From Thermoplasmata archaeon (GTDB lineage: Archaea; Thermoplasmatota; Thermoplasmata; Thermoplasmatales; ARK-15), in the NCBI GenBank assembly GCA_023261745.1, contig JAGDXR010000009.1, forward strand, positions 1 to 35,025: a stretch of DNA of 35,025 nucleotides, written 5' to 3'. Below are positions 13,676 through 23,088 of this stretch, in pieces; position 1 is the stretch's first letter; every line of letters starts with the position of its first letter. The translations under genes and the position numbers were made by a program. The notes under the pieces are model-generated. The model was not told the DNA's origin. It did no database searches and was given only the letters and a program-made list of their open reading frames with translations.

Positions 13676-14570
13676 ATGTCCTAAATGTGGTTCAAAACAT
13701 CTGGCTAGGGATTATGAGAGAGGAGAAATGACATGTTTGGACTGCGGATTCGTCATTGATGAAGGATACATAGATCAGGGACCAGACTGGAGAGCATTTG
13801 ATGCTGAACAGAAAGAAGAGAGGGTAAGAACAGGGGCCCCCATGACATATACAATACATGATAAGGGATTATCAACTGAAATTTCGTGGAAGAACAAGGA
13901 TTCATATGGAAAAAATATTCCAACAAGGAACAGGTCACAGCTTTACAGGCTCAGGAAATGGCAGAGAAGAATAAAAGTGTCCAATGCTGCCGAAAGAAAT
14001 CTTTCCCAGGCATTGCAAGAACTTGAGAGAATGGCGAGTAATCTCAATCTTTCAAAAGAGGTAAGAGAGGCGGCGGCTGTGGTTTACAGGAAAGCTGTGA
14101 GGGAAAACATGATAAGGGGAAGAAGCATAGAAGGGGTTGTTGCTGCAAGTATATATGCTGCATGCAGACAGTTAAATATACCCAGGACACTTGAGGAAAT
14201 TGCATCAATTACAAGGATAAAGAAAAAGGACATAGGAAGAATATTCAGGATCATGTCAAGAACACTGAAATTAAACCTGTTCCCATCCAAGCCTGAGGAC
14301 TATGTTGACAGGTTCTGTGCAAAACTCAATCTGTCACCTAGCGTTAAAAACAGAACTATGGAAATAATAAAACTGGCTGAAGAAAGAGGTTTATCTTCAG
14401 GTAGAGGGCCCACGGGCCTTGTTGCCGCAGCCATATACATAGCATCGGTAATGGAGAATGAAAGGAGAACACAAAGGGAAATAGCGGAGGTTGCAGGCGT
14501 TACTGAAGTTACAATTAGAAACAGGTACAAGGAAATGGCTGAAAAACTAGGGATGAAAATAGATATTTAA
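13614..14570 (+). CDS. tfb: Transcription initiation factor B (TFB)
   Basis: A 318-aa protein that bridges TBP-bound promoter DNA and RNA polymerase. A charged Lys/Glu start is followed by a zinc ribbon (CPKCG..CLDCG, about residues 19-42). The B-reader/linker comes next (GPDWRAFD, then GLSTEISW). Two cyclin repeats follow: about 110-200 ([15 protein letters not shown] to [10 protein letters not shown]) and about 205-315 ([12 protein letters not shown] to MAEKLGM). The second contains the BRE-recognising helix-turn-helix ([20 protein letters not shown]). The length is typical. I chose the ATG at 13614 because the track's GTG lies within the ribosome binding site. The gene is co-transcribed with gar1. 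Confidence 0.96.
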   Translation: MTEEEKKEKKDKRNWIEEIDKCPKCGSKHLARDYERGEMTCLDCGFVIDEGYIDQGPDWRAFDAEQKEERVRTGAPMTYTIHDKGLSTEISWKNKDSYGKNIPTRNRSQLYRLRKWQRRIKVSNAAERNLSQALQELERMASNLNLSKEVREAAAVVYRKAVRENMIRGRSIEGVVAASIYAACRQLNIPRTLEEIASITRIKKKDIGRIFRIMSRTLKLNLFPSKPEDYVDRFCAKLNLSPSVKNRTMEIIKLAEERGLSSGRGPTGLVAAAIYIASVMENERRTQREIAEVAGVTEVTIRNRYKEMAEKLGMKIDI

Positions 14571-14607
14571 AATTTTTTAAATTTATTTATATATCTTATT
14601 AGAAAGG

Positions 14608-14642
14608 TTTATATATTATTAGTTATTATATATTTAAGGTGA
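14608..14642 (+). promoter_or_regulatory. Promoter and ribosome binding site of the winged-helix gene
   Basis: TTTATATATT (14608-14617) is a TATA element predicting a start near 14640. AAGGTGA (14636-14642) lies 6 nt before the ATG at 14649. If transcription starts just upstream of it, the site can act as a Shine-Dalgarno; if not, the message is nearly leaderless. Confidence 0.4.
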
Positions 14643-14648
14643 ATTGGA

Positions 14649-15005
14649 ATGGTGGAATTTGACGAAAAAGATGAAGAACTTGTAAAGGATCTTGTTTCTG
14701 CCGGTTTACAAAAGAATATTGCAAGGAGTTTAGTTTATTTAAAGAAGGTTGACGAAGCCACATCTGTTGAAATAGAGAGGTCAGCCAGGTTAAGGCAGCC
14801 CGAAGTTTCGATTGCGATGCAATGGCTCGAAAAAAAGGGATGGATTACAAAAAGGGATATAAAAAAGGAAGGCAAGGGAAGGCCCGTATACAAATACAAA
14901 CTGGCAAAACCTTTCAAAGACATAGTTAATGAAATCGAAAATGATCTTAAGGCGAAGATTGATGAAATCCAGAAAGTTATTTCCGATATAAAATCTATTT
15001 CTTAA
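14649..15005 (+). CDS. Small winged-helix transcriptional regulator
   Basis: A 118-aa DNA-binding protein. Residues about 10-90 form a winged helix: helices LQKNIARSLVYLKK and SVEIERSARL, a recognition helix in RQPEVSIAMQWLEKKGW, and a wing KKEGKGRPVYKYKL. A C-terminal helix (VNEIENDLKAKIDEIQKVISDIKS) looks like a dimerising coiled coil. This layout resembles archaeal ArsR/TrmB-type regulators, and I cannot name a subfamily or an inducer. It stands alone after tfb with its own promoter. Its 3' end overlaps the convergent dedA gene by 11 nt. Confidence 0.8.
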   Translation: MVEFDEKDEELVKDLVSAGLQKNIARSLVYLKKVDEATSVEIERSARLRQPEVSIAMQWLEKKGWITKRDIKKEGKGRPVYKYKLAKPFKDIVNEIENDLKAKIDEIQKVISDIKSIS

Positions 15006-15621
15006 ATTTTTTATTTCTATATATTTTATATATGATGTAAATTAAAATTAATATTGCTATTACAATTATTATAGGATCCATGGAGGATATTATATCAATC
15101 AGAATTGTCCATCTGCTGCCCAGAATATATGCAGAATATGCAAGGATCGCGCTCCAAATTATTGTTCCGGTGAATGTGTAAAATGAGAATCTGAGTACAT
15201 TCATATTCCCTATCCCAGCAGGAAGTGAAATGAACCCCCTGATTACAGGAAAAAGCCTTGCTATGAAAACCGATTCCGGACCATATTTATTGAACCATTT
15301 TTCAGCCCTAATGAGATCCTCCTCATATATGAAAAAATATCTTCCATATTTTATTATCAATTCCCTTCCCCCAAAATAACCTATGTAATAAGCTATAAGA
15401 GAACCTGCAAGTCCTCCCAGAGAAGAAAAAAGTATAACAAGATATATGTTCAGATAATTCAGATATGCCAGGTAACCTGAAAAGGGAATTATGACCTCAC
15501 TGGGAAGAGGAAGCATGGCCGATTCGAGTGTCATCAGAACAAAAATTCCCAGATATCCATGAACCCTCAGATAATCCATTATAAAATTTACAATAAAAGA
15601 AGAAAGAGACATTTTAATCAT
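14995..15621 (-). CDS. DedA/VTT-domain membrane protein
   Basis: A 208-aa polytopic membrane protein of the DedA (SNARE-associated, VTT) family, thought to move or flip lipids across membranes. Visible signatures are ESAMLPLPSEVIIPFSGYLA near the N-terminus and the conserved FIARLFPVIRGFISLPAGIGNMN in the middle. Hydrophobic segments follow to the end and close with a basic tail (YRNKKFKK). It starts 9 nt after the M18 aminopeptidase stop, so it is the last gene of the ppdK-eno unit. Met1 and Met4 are both possible starts. Confidence 0.9.
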   Translation of the reverse strand: MIKMSLSSFIVNFIMDYLRVHGYLGIFVLMTLESAMLPLPSEVIIPFSGYLAYLNYLNIYLVILFSSLGGLAGSLIAYYIGYFGGRELIIKYGRYFFIYEEDLIRAEKWFNKYGPESVFIARLFPVIRGFISLPAGIGNMNVLRFSFYTFTGTIIWSAILAYSAYILGSRWTILIDIISSMDPIIIVIAILILIYIIYKIYRNKKFKK

Positions 15622-15630
15622 TTAAAAAAT

Positions 15631-16992
15631 TTATCCTTCAAGAAATGCCCTGTATGCCTCGTATGCGCTGTAAAGATCAAATTTGCTGACTATTTCAAAT
15701 GGGGAATGCATGCTCATCAATCCCGGGCCTATATCTATTACCTCCATTCCATACTTTGCAAAATACTTTGCAACAGTACCTCCACCGCCCTCATCTACCT
15801 TGCCCAAAAGTCCAAACTGATATTTTATGCTGTGTTTATCGAATACTGATATTATTTCTGCCACAAGTTCTGCCCTGGCTTCACTTGTTGAATATTTTCC
15901 TCCAGAACCAGTGTATTTTGTCACTATAACACCGTGTCCGGCCTTGGCAGCATTTAACATGTCATGAACGCCTTTAAAGAGAGGATTTACAACCGCATTT
16001 ACATCTGCGCTTATTACTTTGCTTCTGTGAAGTATATCCAGATAAAGAGAATATGTATAATTTATGCCGGATGCATCAAGTGCTTTTGTCACTACATATT
16101 CGATGAAATTGCTCTGCGCTCCTGTATTTCCATCACTTCCAACCTCCTCCCTGTCGAGAAGTATCACTATCTCATTCGTCTTCTTATTTGAATCCATCAT
16201 CCCGAAAAATGATGTGAATGCACATATTCTGTCATCCTGACCATATCCTCCAATCATCGATTTATCCATACCCACATCCTTTGCCTGTCCAGCTGGAACA
16301 ACCTCTATGTCGGATGAATAAAGATCATTTTCATCAATGTTATACTTTTCCTTTAATAAATTTAAAATGAATGTCTTTAGGGGATTTTTCTCGTCATTTT
16401 TATCTGGCATATGGGAAATTATAATCTGCATATCTTCTCCTTCGAATCCTTCAAGCAATTTTTTTTCACCCTGAACCTTTCTTGCCAGGTGGGGTAAAAG
16501 ATCAGGAATGGTGAATACGGGATCGTTTTCACTGTCACCTATGTTTATTTTTATAGCAGTACCATCCTTCTTTACAACAACACCCCTTAATGCCAGAGGT
16601 CTGCTCACCCACTGATATTTTTTTATGCCACCATAATAATGCGTTTTGAAAAGTATTGTCTCGGTATCCTTGTCCTCAACCAGCGGATAAGGCTTAAGAT
16701 CCAGTCTGGGTGAATCTATATGCGCTGCAATGATCCTGAAACCTTCCTCTACTTTTCCTGATATGTTTACAAATGCAATAGCCTTATTGTTCTTCTTTAT
16801 GTAAAACCTCTTTCCTTTATAACTTGGGACATATTCTTCAAAACCGTAGAACTTGGCATTGTTTTCAAAAAATTCCACAGCTTCCCTTTCCGTTTTAACT
16901 TCACTCAGAAATTTCCTGTATTTTTCAGCAAAATCTGAGATCGCTTTGATTTTGTTTTCATCCAATCCATACCAACCACTCTTGTTTTCCAT
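15631..16992 (-). CDS. M18 family aminopeptidase
   Basis: A 453-aa zinc aminopeptidase of the M18 (aspartyl aminopeptidase/LAP4) family, which usually forms tetrahedral dodecamers in the cytosol. Metal and catalytic motifs seen are AAHIDSPRLDLKP (first His and Asp), LLDREEVGSDGNTGAQS (bridging Glu pair), DVNAVVNP, and the C-terminal GLMSMHSPFE with the last His ligand. Length and motif order are normal. It begins 4 nt after the MEMO gene and continues the operon. The specificity (acidic or broad) cannot be told from these motifs. Confidence 0.93.
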   Translation of the reverse strand: MENKSGWYGLDENKIKAISDFAEKYRKFLSEVKTEREAVEFFENNAKFYGFEEYVPSYKGKRFYIKKNNKAIAFVNISGKVEEGFRIIAAHIDSPRLDLKPYPLVEDKDTETILFKTHYYGGIKKYQWVSRPLALRGVVVKKDGTAIKINIGDSENDPVFTIPDLLPHLARKVQGEKKLLEGFEGEDMQIIISHMPDKNDEKNPLKTFILNLLKEKYNIDENDLYSSDIEVVPAGQAKDVGMDKSMIGGYGQDDRICAFTSFFGMMDSNKKTNEIVILLDREEVGSDGNTGAQSNFIEYVVTKALDASGINYTYSLYLDILHRSKVISADVNAVVNPLFKGVHDMLNAAKAGHGVIVTKYTGSGGKYSTSEARAELVAEIISVFDKHSIKYQFGLLGKVDEGGGGTVAKYFAKYGMEVIDIGPGLMSMHSPFEIVSKFDLYSAYEAYRAFLEG

Positions 16993-16996
16993 AAAA

Positions 16997-17812
16997 TCAC
17001 CTCTCTATCACAATTGATGCATAACCAACAACTTCACTCATCTTGGCAATATCTCCACTTGTAGCATATTTGAGAAGTTTCGGTTTCCCGCCAGTTGCCA
17101 TAACGACGGTTGCTATCGGTCCATAACCGCATGCCGTTACATCTCCATTCTCTATATATTCATAAAAACCTTTAATATCTCTATTCAGAAGTCTTTCTAT
17201 TGCCATCAGGTCATTCCTGTATGCCATTGCCTTTGGAACATAATGTGAAAAATCAGATGATGCAATTACCACAGCATCATGATCCTTTATTGCATCCTTT
17301 ATTATTCCTGCAAGTGCCTCAGCAAATTCATAATGCTGTGAGAGCATAATCAATGGTACAATCTTTATATCTTCCCTGAAATATTGTAGGAAAGGTAACT
17401 GAACTTCAATAGAATGCTCAAATGCATGAGCCTCCTTTGAAACATCCACGATATCCCTTATGATTTTTCTATTTATTTCCTCATCTATTCTTACCCTTCC
17501 AAAGGGAGTATAATAATCTTCCGTGGTTGCCGAGACAGCACTACCGACACCGGTATGGTTTGGTCCTATTATTATGAATGTTTCGGGATATCCATCTTCG
17601 GCAAGTGATGAATAGAAATGGGCTGCAACGGGACCAGAATAAAAATATCCGGCATGAGGTACAATACCGCCTATAACATTTCCTCTTCTCAAAGAATTTA
17701 TGGCAGGAACCCTTCCAGGACCCAAGGGATGAAGAAAAGAGTCCTCTATCATCCTTCTGAGGTCATCTACCTTTGATGGATAGAATTGACCTGCCACGGC
17801 TGGCATCCTCAT
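16997..17812 (-). CDS. MEMO1 family protein (AmmeMemoRadiSam protein B)
   Basis: A 271-aa protein of the MEMO family, related in fold to non-haem-iron extradiol dioxygenases. Conserved segments are [12 protein letters not shown] at the start, [50 protein letters not shown] and CGYGPI. The metal-site His residues expected in PHAGY, GPNHTG and FEHS are present. The biochemical role in archaea is not settled; a copper or redox function has been proposed for MEMO1. Its ATG overlaps the rpsB stop by 4 nt. The eno-rpsB-memo order is a conserved archaeal neighbourhood. Confidence 0.92.
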   Translation of the reverse strand: MRMPAVAGQFYPSKVDDLRRMIEDSFLHPLGPGRVPAINSLRRGNVIGGIVPHAGYFYSGPVAAHFYSSLAEDGYPETFIIIGPNHTGVGSAVSATTEDYYTPFGRVRIDEEINRKIIRDIVDVSKEAHAFEHSIEVQLPFLQYFREDIKIVPLIMLSQHYEFAEALAGIIKDAIKDHDAVVIASSDFSHYVPKAMAYRNDLMAIERLLNRDIKGFYEYIENGDVTACGYGPIATVVMATGGKPKLLKYATSGDIAKMSEVVGYASIVIER

Positions 17813-18405
17813 AGGGGTGCCTCAAAGTCTTCAGGCTTGTAATGGAAGTCTTCGTATGATTTTATCTTACCGTAATTGAGCATTGCTTCCCTTGCAAGCA
17901 GATAATATACTAGGGATAATGCTTTCCTGCCCTTGTTATTCGTTGGAATGACAAGGTCAACATAAGATATTCTATTGTTGACATCACATAATGCTATTAT
18001 CGGAATTCCGATCTTTACGGCCTCTTTCATTGCCTGCTGATCTATTACAGGATCATTGATTATTATTAAATCGGCTTCAACATAATTTGGAAGCTGCGGA
18101 TTCGTAAGTATTCCTGGAATAAATCTTCCCGCTATTGCCCTTGTGCCAACAATTTCAGAAAATTTCTTTATGGGTTGATGTGCATACTGTCTCTGTGCAA
18201 CGAGCAAAACTTTAGATGGATCATATCTTGAAATGAACTTTCCTGCTGTTCTTATTCTCTGGTCAGTTTTGGATATGTCCAGTATATACAGCCCATCAGA
18301 CCTTATTTTGAATATGAATGCATTCATCTGCTTTGTCTTAACCTGCGTACCTATCTGCACACCTGCTTTTAAATATTCATCTTCTGATACCAACAAATCA
18401 GCCAT
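17809..18405 (-). CDS. rpsB: 30S ribosomal protein S2 (uS2)
   Basis: A 198-aa archaeal uS2, a small-subunit protein needed late in 30S assembly and mRNA binding. The sequence shows [69 protein letters not shown] and [27 protein letters not shown], all typical of the family. It is about 200 residues, as usual for archaea. It starts 2 nt after the enolase stop and overlaps MEMO by 4 nt, so its expression is tied to enolase. Confidence 0.97.
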   Translation of the reverse strand: MADLLVSEDEYLKAGVQIGTQVKTKQMNAFIFKIRSDGLYILDISKTDQRIRTAGKFISRYDPSKVLLVAQRQYAHQPIKKFSEIVGTRAIAGRFIPGILTNPQLPNYVEADLIIINDPVIDQQAMKEAVKIGIPIIALCDVNNRISYVDLVIPTNNKGRKALSLVYYLLAREAMLNYGKIKSYEDFHYKPEDFEAPL

Positions 18406-18407
18406 GC

Positions 18408-19616
18408 CTAATCCTCCATATATTCTTCAATTCTTATCAGTTGATTCAGTTTTGATGTTCTTTCCCCTCCAATAGCACCGGTCTTTATATATTCTCCGCC
18501 TACACCAACTGCAATTTCAGCCAGTGCATTGTCCTCAGATTCCCCGCTTCTGTGCGAAACTACTGTAGTATATGCCGCCTCCTTTGCCAGCTTTGTTGTC
18601 TTTATAAAATCTGTCAGTGTCCCTATCTGGTTTGGTTTTAATAGGATTGCATTAGCAGCATCGGATTCTATGCCCTTCATCAGCCTCTCGGGATTTGTAA
18701 CAAAAAGATCATCACCTACAACCAGAGTCTTTGAACCCACAAGTCTTGTAAGTTTTGAAAATCCTTCAAAATCGTTTTCTTCCAGGGGATCCTCAAGATA
18801 TTTTATTTCATATTCATCAACAAGATTTACAAGAAACTCTATCTGCTCATCTTTTTCAAGTTCCTTTTCCTTGTATACATATTTACCATTGCTGAAGAAT
18901 GAAGAGGCAGCTACATCAATTCCTGGATATATGTCTATATCATATCTGCTTCTGAAATCATCAATTACGGATTTCAAAATCTTCAATGCTTCTTCATCAT
19001 TCAAGGGTACAACCCATGCCCTCTCATCACCAACACCTATGGACATATTTGGAAACTTTTCCTTCAGCTTTTTGCCAACCTGCCTGTGAATATCAGCATT
19101 CATGAAAACTGATTCGGATACCTTTTTAGCGTGTGAAATAACAAGAAATTCCTGTATTGTGGTACCGTTTATGGCATGCTTGCCCCCACCTATAACGTTT
19201 GCAACCGGTACCGGCATCCTTATTGATACATGACCACCTAAATACCTGTGCAATGGCAATCCAATATCATTTGCTGCGGCCTTTGCCACGGATATTGATG
19301 TCGCTATGGCCAGATTCCCCCCTATGTTTGCAAAATTCGTTGAACCATCGATGGTATGCAATATCTGATCAATATATTTTTGATTGTATATGTCCTGCCC
19401 TATTATTTCTGGTGCAACCTTTTCTTTGAAAATTTTCAATGATTCATCAATACCCTTGGGAGGATAATCCCTCACCTCATGGGACCCCTTGCTTGCACCA
19501 GAAGGTGCAATTGCAATTCCTACCGCATTGTTATCAGTATGGATTTCAACTTCAACTGTAGGATTCCCTCTTGAATCCAGAACTTTCCTGGCGAAAGCTG
19601 CATCTATTATACTCAT
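18408..19616 (-). CDS. eno: Enolase
   Basis: A 402-aa enolase converting 2-phosphoglycerate to phosphoenolpyruvate. Catalytic and metal regions visible are [40 protein letters not shown] (metal Asp), YLEDPLEE (metal Glu), [10 protein letters not shown] (metal Asp), LLKPNQIGT (general base Lys) and [10 protein letters not shown]. The ORF track starts 21 nt earlier. I prefer the ATG at 19616 because GGTGAT precedes it closely and [17 protein letters not shown] is the normal N-terminus. The 3' end of ppdK reads through the rejected extension. The product feeds the PPDK encoded just upstream. Confidence 0.97.
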   Translation of the reverse strand: MSIIDAAFARKVLDSRGNPTVEVEIHTDNNAVGIAIAPSGASKGSHEVRDYPPKGIDESLKIFKEKVAPEIIGQDIYNQKYIDQILHTIDGSTNFANIGGNLAIATSISVAKAAANDIGLPLHRYLGGHVSIRMPVPVANVIGGGKHAINGTTIQEFLVISHAKKVSESVFMNADIHRQVGKKLKEKFPNMSIGVGDERAWVVPLNDEEALKILKSVIDDFRSRYDIDIYPGIDVAASSFFSNGKYVYKEKELEKDEQIEFLVNLVDEYEIKYLEDPLEENDFEGFSKLTRLVGSKTLVVGDDLFVTNPERLMKGIESDAANAILLKPNQIGTLTDFIKTTKLAKEAAYTTVVSHRSGESEDNALAEIAVGVGGEYIKTGAIGGERTSKLNQLIRIEEYMED

Positions 19617-19619
19617 GAT

Positions 19620-19625
19620 ATCACC
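19620..19625 (-). promoter_or_regulatory. Ribosome binding site that fixes the enolase start
   Basis: GGTGAT followed by ATC and ATG. The same GGTGATATCATG string precedes the 81-aa gene of the PolB2 unit, and it matches the archaeal 16S 3' end pairing sequence GGAGGTGATC. Confidence 0.6.
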
Positions 19626-19633
19626 ATAATATT

Positions 19634-22300
19634 TCATTTATTTAAATTCTTTTTATACTTGATTGTAGCCTGAGCTGCGGCCAATCTGGCAATGGGTATT
19701 CTGTATGGAGATGCGGATACATAGTTCAGACCAATAATGTGTGAAAATTCTATTGATGATGGCTCCCCACCATGCTCACCGCATATTCCTATTTCGAGAT
19801 TCGGATTTGTTTTTCTACCCTTTTCAACAGCGATCTTCATAAGTTCACCAACTCCATCCCTGTCCAGAATTTCAAAGGGATTATTTTTTAGAATGTTCAT
19901 TTCAAGATATCTGTTCATGAATGTAGCCTCAACATCATCCCTGCTGAAACCAAATGTCATCTGTGTTAAATCATTTGTACCGAATGAGAAAAAGTCTGCA
20001 TACTCGGCGATTTTATCCGCCGTAAGGGCACCACGAGGAACTTCAATCATTGTGCCAAACTTGAATTTGACTATGTTTTTAGACTCTTCTTCCGCAATGG
20101 TGAACAATTTTTCCCTGAGATATTTAAGCTCTGCATCTATTCCAACAAGAGGTATCATAATTTCTGGAATTACGGTCTTTCCTTCATTTTTGACCTTCAC
20201 GGCCGCCCTTATTATCGCCCTTACCTGCATCTCATATATTTCAGGATATATTATGCCGACCCTGCATCCCCTGAAACCGATCATGGGATTGAATTCCTTC
20301 AGGCTCCTGACAGTCTTAAGAATATTTTCCTTTTCATTTATCGTGGAAATTATACGGTCAATTTCCTTTGTATCCTTTGTATCCCTCAATTTAAATTTCA
20401 GTTCAAATATTTCATTCATAAGATTCTCTTCCTTGGGAAGGAATTCATGCAGTGGTGGATCCAGTAGTCTGATTATTACGGGATATCCATCCATAGTTCT
20501 GAAGAATTCGACAAAATCATTTATCTGCATTTCAAGGAGCTTATTGAGATTTTCAACCCTCTCATCCTTTGTCTTTGACATTATCATTGCCACCATTATG
20601 GGCAATCTATCCTCTCCAAGAAACATCCTTTCAGTTCTTGCAAGACCTATGCCTTCGGCACCCATCTCCCTTGCAAGAGATGCCTCTTCAGGAGTGTTGG
20701 CATTTGCCCTTACTCCAAGTACCCGTATTTTATCGCAGTGTTCAAGGAGCTCTTTCAATTCCTCTGTAAGTTCCGGCCTTATTAACGGGACTTCACCGAG
20801 ATACACCTTTCCTGACGTACCATCAACCGTTATTATATCAAATTCCTTTACGACATATCCATTTGACTCAAATTTCCTAGATTTCATGTCTATTTTTATT
20901 TCCTCGGCACCAACTACAGCCGGTTTGCCCATTGACCTTGCAACAACAGCTGCATGACTTGTCATTCCTCCTCTAGATGTCAGAACAGCCTGAGAAACCG
21001 CGATACCATGGACATCATCTGCCATGGTCTCAGGTCTTACAAGTATCAACTTTTCTCCCTTTGATGAAAGTTCAACGGCCGTATCTGGATCAAAAACTAC
21101 CTTGCCTATGCCAGCACCCGGAGATGCAGCAAGACCTTTCCCTATCTCTATCTTTTTTGCCCTTTCATCTACCTGTGGATGAAGCAAATGATCAAGGTGT
21201 GATGGATCAACCCTCTTTATCATCTCCTCTTCTGAAATTATGCCTTCGTGATACATATCCACTGCAATTTTTACAACTGCCCTGGCATTCATCTTTGCAT
21301 TCCTTGTCTGCAGAAGGTAGAATTTGCCCCTTTCAATTGTGAACTCTATGTCCTGCGGATGTCTGTAATGTTTTTCAAGAATTTCTGCGCTTTTTAACAG
21401 CTCCCTATAAGCTGATGGGATTTCCTTTTCCATCTCTTTTATTGGCTTAGGAGTCCTGATGCCGGCTACCACATCTTCCCCCTGAGCATTTGGAAGATAT
21501 TCACCATATATATCCTTTTCACCCGTACTCGGATTCCTTGTGAATGCTACGCCCGTAGCGGAATCAAACCCCATATTACCAAATACCATCTGGACTATAG
21601 TAACAGCAGTACCAAGTTCTTCAGAAATATTGTTGAGTTTTCTATAAACCTTGGCCCTGTCATTGTTCCATGATTCAAAAACAGCCTTTATTGATAATTC
21701 AAGCTGTTTATATGGATCCTGTGGGAATTCATATCCATTTTTAATGACAACTTCTTTAAACTGATTTACCATGTTTTTTAGGTCATTTGAATCCAGATCC
21801 ACATCATTTTTAACTCCCTTTCTCTTTTTCATTTCATCCATTACCTCATCAAAATATTTGCCGTTTATTCCTAGCACAATTCTTCCAAACATCTGAATTA
21901 ATCTTCTGTAAGAATCATATGCAAACCTTTCATTATTTGTTAGATTTGCAAGTCCTAGAACAGTTTCATCGTTCAAACCTACATTTAATACTGTATCCAT
22001 CATTCCTGGCATCGATACTGGAGCCCCCGACCTGACAGATACCAGTAATGGATTTTCCTTTCCACCAAACTTTTTTCCTGTTCTTTCTTCAAGAATATGC
22101 ATTGATTTTACAACATCTTCCCATAGACCTTCAGGAAGTTTCCCGGTACTTATATAAATCTTGCATGCTTCTGTTGTTATTGTAAATCCATGAGGTACAG
22201 GCAATCCAATCTTTGTCATTTCAGCCAGACCTGCACCTTTACCACCCAGAAGGTTTACCATCTCCTTTCCGCCTTCCTCGAAAAAATATATCAATTTCAT
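19634..22300 (-). CDS. ppdK: Pyruvate, phosphate dikinase
   Basis: An 888-aa enzyme interconverting PEP + AMP + PPi and pyruvate + ATP + Pi. The N-terminal ATP-grasp domain starts with LLGGKGAGLAEM. The swivelling phosphohistidine domain has GGMTSHAAVVARSMGKPAVVG (His449). The C-terminal PEP/pyruvate TIM barrel contains GFRGCRVG, FGTNDLTQMTFG and CGEHGGEP with the catalytic Cys840. The full-length three-domain order and residue numbers are close to the Clostridium symbiosum enzyme. The start has AAGGTGGT 7 nt before the ATG. As first gene of the unit ppdK-eno-rpsB-memo-M18-dedA, it pairs with enolase at the PEP node. Confidence 0.97.
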   Translation of the reverse strand: MKLIYFFEEGGKEMVNLLGGKGAGLAEMTKIGLPVPHGFTITTEACKIYISTGKLPEGLWEDVVKSMHILEERTGKKFGGKENPLLVSVRSGAPVSMPGMMDTVLNVGLNDETVLGLANLTNNERFAYDSYRRLIQMFGRIVLGINGKYFDEVMDEMKKRKGVKNDVDLDSNDLKNMVNQFKEVVIKNGYEFPQDPYKQLELSIKAVFESWNNDRAKVYRKLNNISEELGTAVTIVQMVFGNMGFDSATGVAFTRNPSTGEKDIYGEYLPNAQGEDVVAGIRTPKPIKEMEKEIPSAYRELLKSAEILEKHYRHPQDIEFTIERGKFYLLQTRNAKMNARAVVKIAVDMYHEGIISEEEMIKRVDPSHLDHLLHPQVDERAKKIEIGKGLAASPGAGIGKVVFDPDTAVELSSKGEKLILVRPETMADDVHGIAVSQAVLTSRGGMTSHAAVVARSMGKPAVVGAEEIKIDMKSRKFESNGYVVKEFDIITVDGTSGKVYLGEVPLIRPELTEELKELLEHCDKIRVLGVRANANTPEEASLAREMGAEGIGLARTERMFLGEDRLPIMVAMIMSKTKDERVENLNKLLEMQINDFVEFFRTMDGYPVIIRLLDPPLHEFLPKEENLMNEIFELKFKLRDTKDTKEIDRIISTINEKENILKTVRSLKEFNPMIGFRGCRVGIIYPEIYEMQVRAIIRAAVKVKNEGKTVIPEIMIPLVGIDAELKYLREKLFTIAEEESKNIVKFKFGTMIEVPRGALTADKIAEYADFFSFGTNDLTQMTFGFSRDDVEATFMNRYLEMNILKNNPFEILDRDGVGELMKIAVEKGRKTNPNLEIGICGEHGGEPSSIEFSHIIGLNYVSASPYRIPIARLAAAQATIKYKKNLNK

Positions 22301-22478
22301 GATTTTACCACCTTTTAATATCGAAATATATTCTCTGAATATAATTTTTATTTTTTTTTAAGGAATGAAAATTTTGATAAAAATTTATTTGCAAAAAATT
22401 TAAAATTATATGAAATTTTTAAATTTATTACAAAAATCAATAAAAAGTTTTATTAACAAAAATTAAATATCGAGCCAC
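22301..22478. promoter_or_regulatory. AT-rich divergent promoter region between ppdK and the zinc-ribbon gene
   Basis: The longest gene-free stretch (178 bp), very rich in A and T. On the plus strand GTTTTATTAA (22447-22456) lies about 28 nt before the ATG at 22479 and is a good TATA candidate. On the minus strand AAGGTGGT serves ppdK translation, and an AT-rich segment further upstream could hold its TATA box. I see no RNA gene or strong repeat here. Confidence 0.45.
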
Positions 22479-23039
22479 ATGACTAAAATCTGTCCAAGTT
22501 GTGGGACTCAAAATCCTGACAATGCAGTATTCTGCATAAAATGCGGCTATAGATTTATAGACCAGCAGGTTAATCAACAGACAAATGTACCGCAGACAAA
22601 TATGCAGCAGAATCCAATGCCTCCACCAGTACCCCAGCAGAGCATGAATCCCCAGTCACAGGCAAGAGGATCCACCTTATATATATGGATAGTCCTTTCA
22701 TTAGTATTCTCAATAATATCCGTCCTTGTTTTCCTTTCATTAACATTGGGTAATCTAATATCCCTCATTTTTGGATTAATGAATAGGACATTTCTTGTAG
22801 GGAGCTTAATATTTTTAATTTTATATGGAATATTGTTCATTGGATCCATTGTATTATTAACCAATGTGATGAAAATATATGACTATTTCAAAATCAATGA
22901 CCTTCAATCCATAAGAAATAAACTTACCACAGAGTTCATTGTAATTTCATTCATCTTTGGGCTTATAATTACCGGAGTTTTCATAATGCTTCTACAGTTA
23001 GATCTTGAAGGGTTTTTCATAAATACTAGAACATTCTGA
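22479..23039 (+). CDS. Zinc-ribbon membrane protein with Pro/Gln/Asn-rich linker
   Basis: A 186-aa protein with three parts. Residues 1-25 form a zinc ribbon ([19 protein letters not shown]). Residues about 28-63 are a low-complexity Gln/Asn/Pro/Met linker. Residues about 65-180 hold three or four hydrophobic helices ([61 protein letters not shown]). The ribbon probably lies in the cytoplasm. The promoter suggests an almost leaderless message. The function is unknown; such zinc-ribbon/linker/membrane layouts are common among uncharacterised Thermoplasmata proteins. Confidence 0.78.
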   Translation: MTKICPSCGTQNPDNAVFCIKCGYRFIDQQVNQQTNVPQTNMQQNPMPPPVPQQSMNPQSQARGSTLYIWIVLSLVFSIISVLVFLSLTLGNLISLIFGLMNRTFLVGSLIFLILYGILFIGSIVLLTNVMKIYDYFKINDLQSIRNKLTTEFIVISFIFGLIITGVFIMLLQLDLEGFFINTRTF

Positions 23040-23040
23040 A

Positions 23041-23060
23041 ATTTTTTTATATTTTTTATA
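23041..23060 (+). promoter_or_regulatory. T-rich spacer acting as terminator and/or carbamate kinase promoter
   Basis: ATTTTTTTATATTTTTTATA follows the zinc-ribbon gene stop directly. It contains oligo-T tracts suited to termination and a TATTTTTTATA box 29-40 nt before the carbamate kinase ATG. GGGGTG at 23079-23084 is a likely ribosome binding site for that gene. Confidence 0.4.
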
Positions 23061-23088
23061 CATTACTATTTTCTCTTGGGGTGTAAAA

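Noticed and set aside
15559-15929. Plus-strand ORFs (96 and 76 aa) opposite dedA and the M18 gene
   Set aside because: They overlap conserved coding sequence on the other strand and look like frame shadows.
18529-19089. 186-aa plus-strand ORF opposite enolase
   Set aside because: A shadow of the enolase gene with Ser/Phe-rich low-information translation and no ribosome binding site or promoter of its own.
19617-19637. Seven-residue N-terminal extension of enolase in the ORF track
   Set aside because: GGTGAT immediately precedes the later ATG and the family N-terminus begins there.
19737-20957. 406-aa plus-strand ORF opposite ppdK
   Set aside because: It is fully antisense to a well-supported pyruvate phosphate dikinase and its translation is a Ser/Phe-rich shadow with no family features.
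22301-22478. Possible small RNA or tRNA in the longest intergenic gap
   Set aside because: The region is almost entirely A and T with no cloverleaf or GC-rich stem, as would be expected for a stable RNA in a warm-living archaeon.
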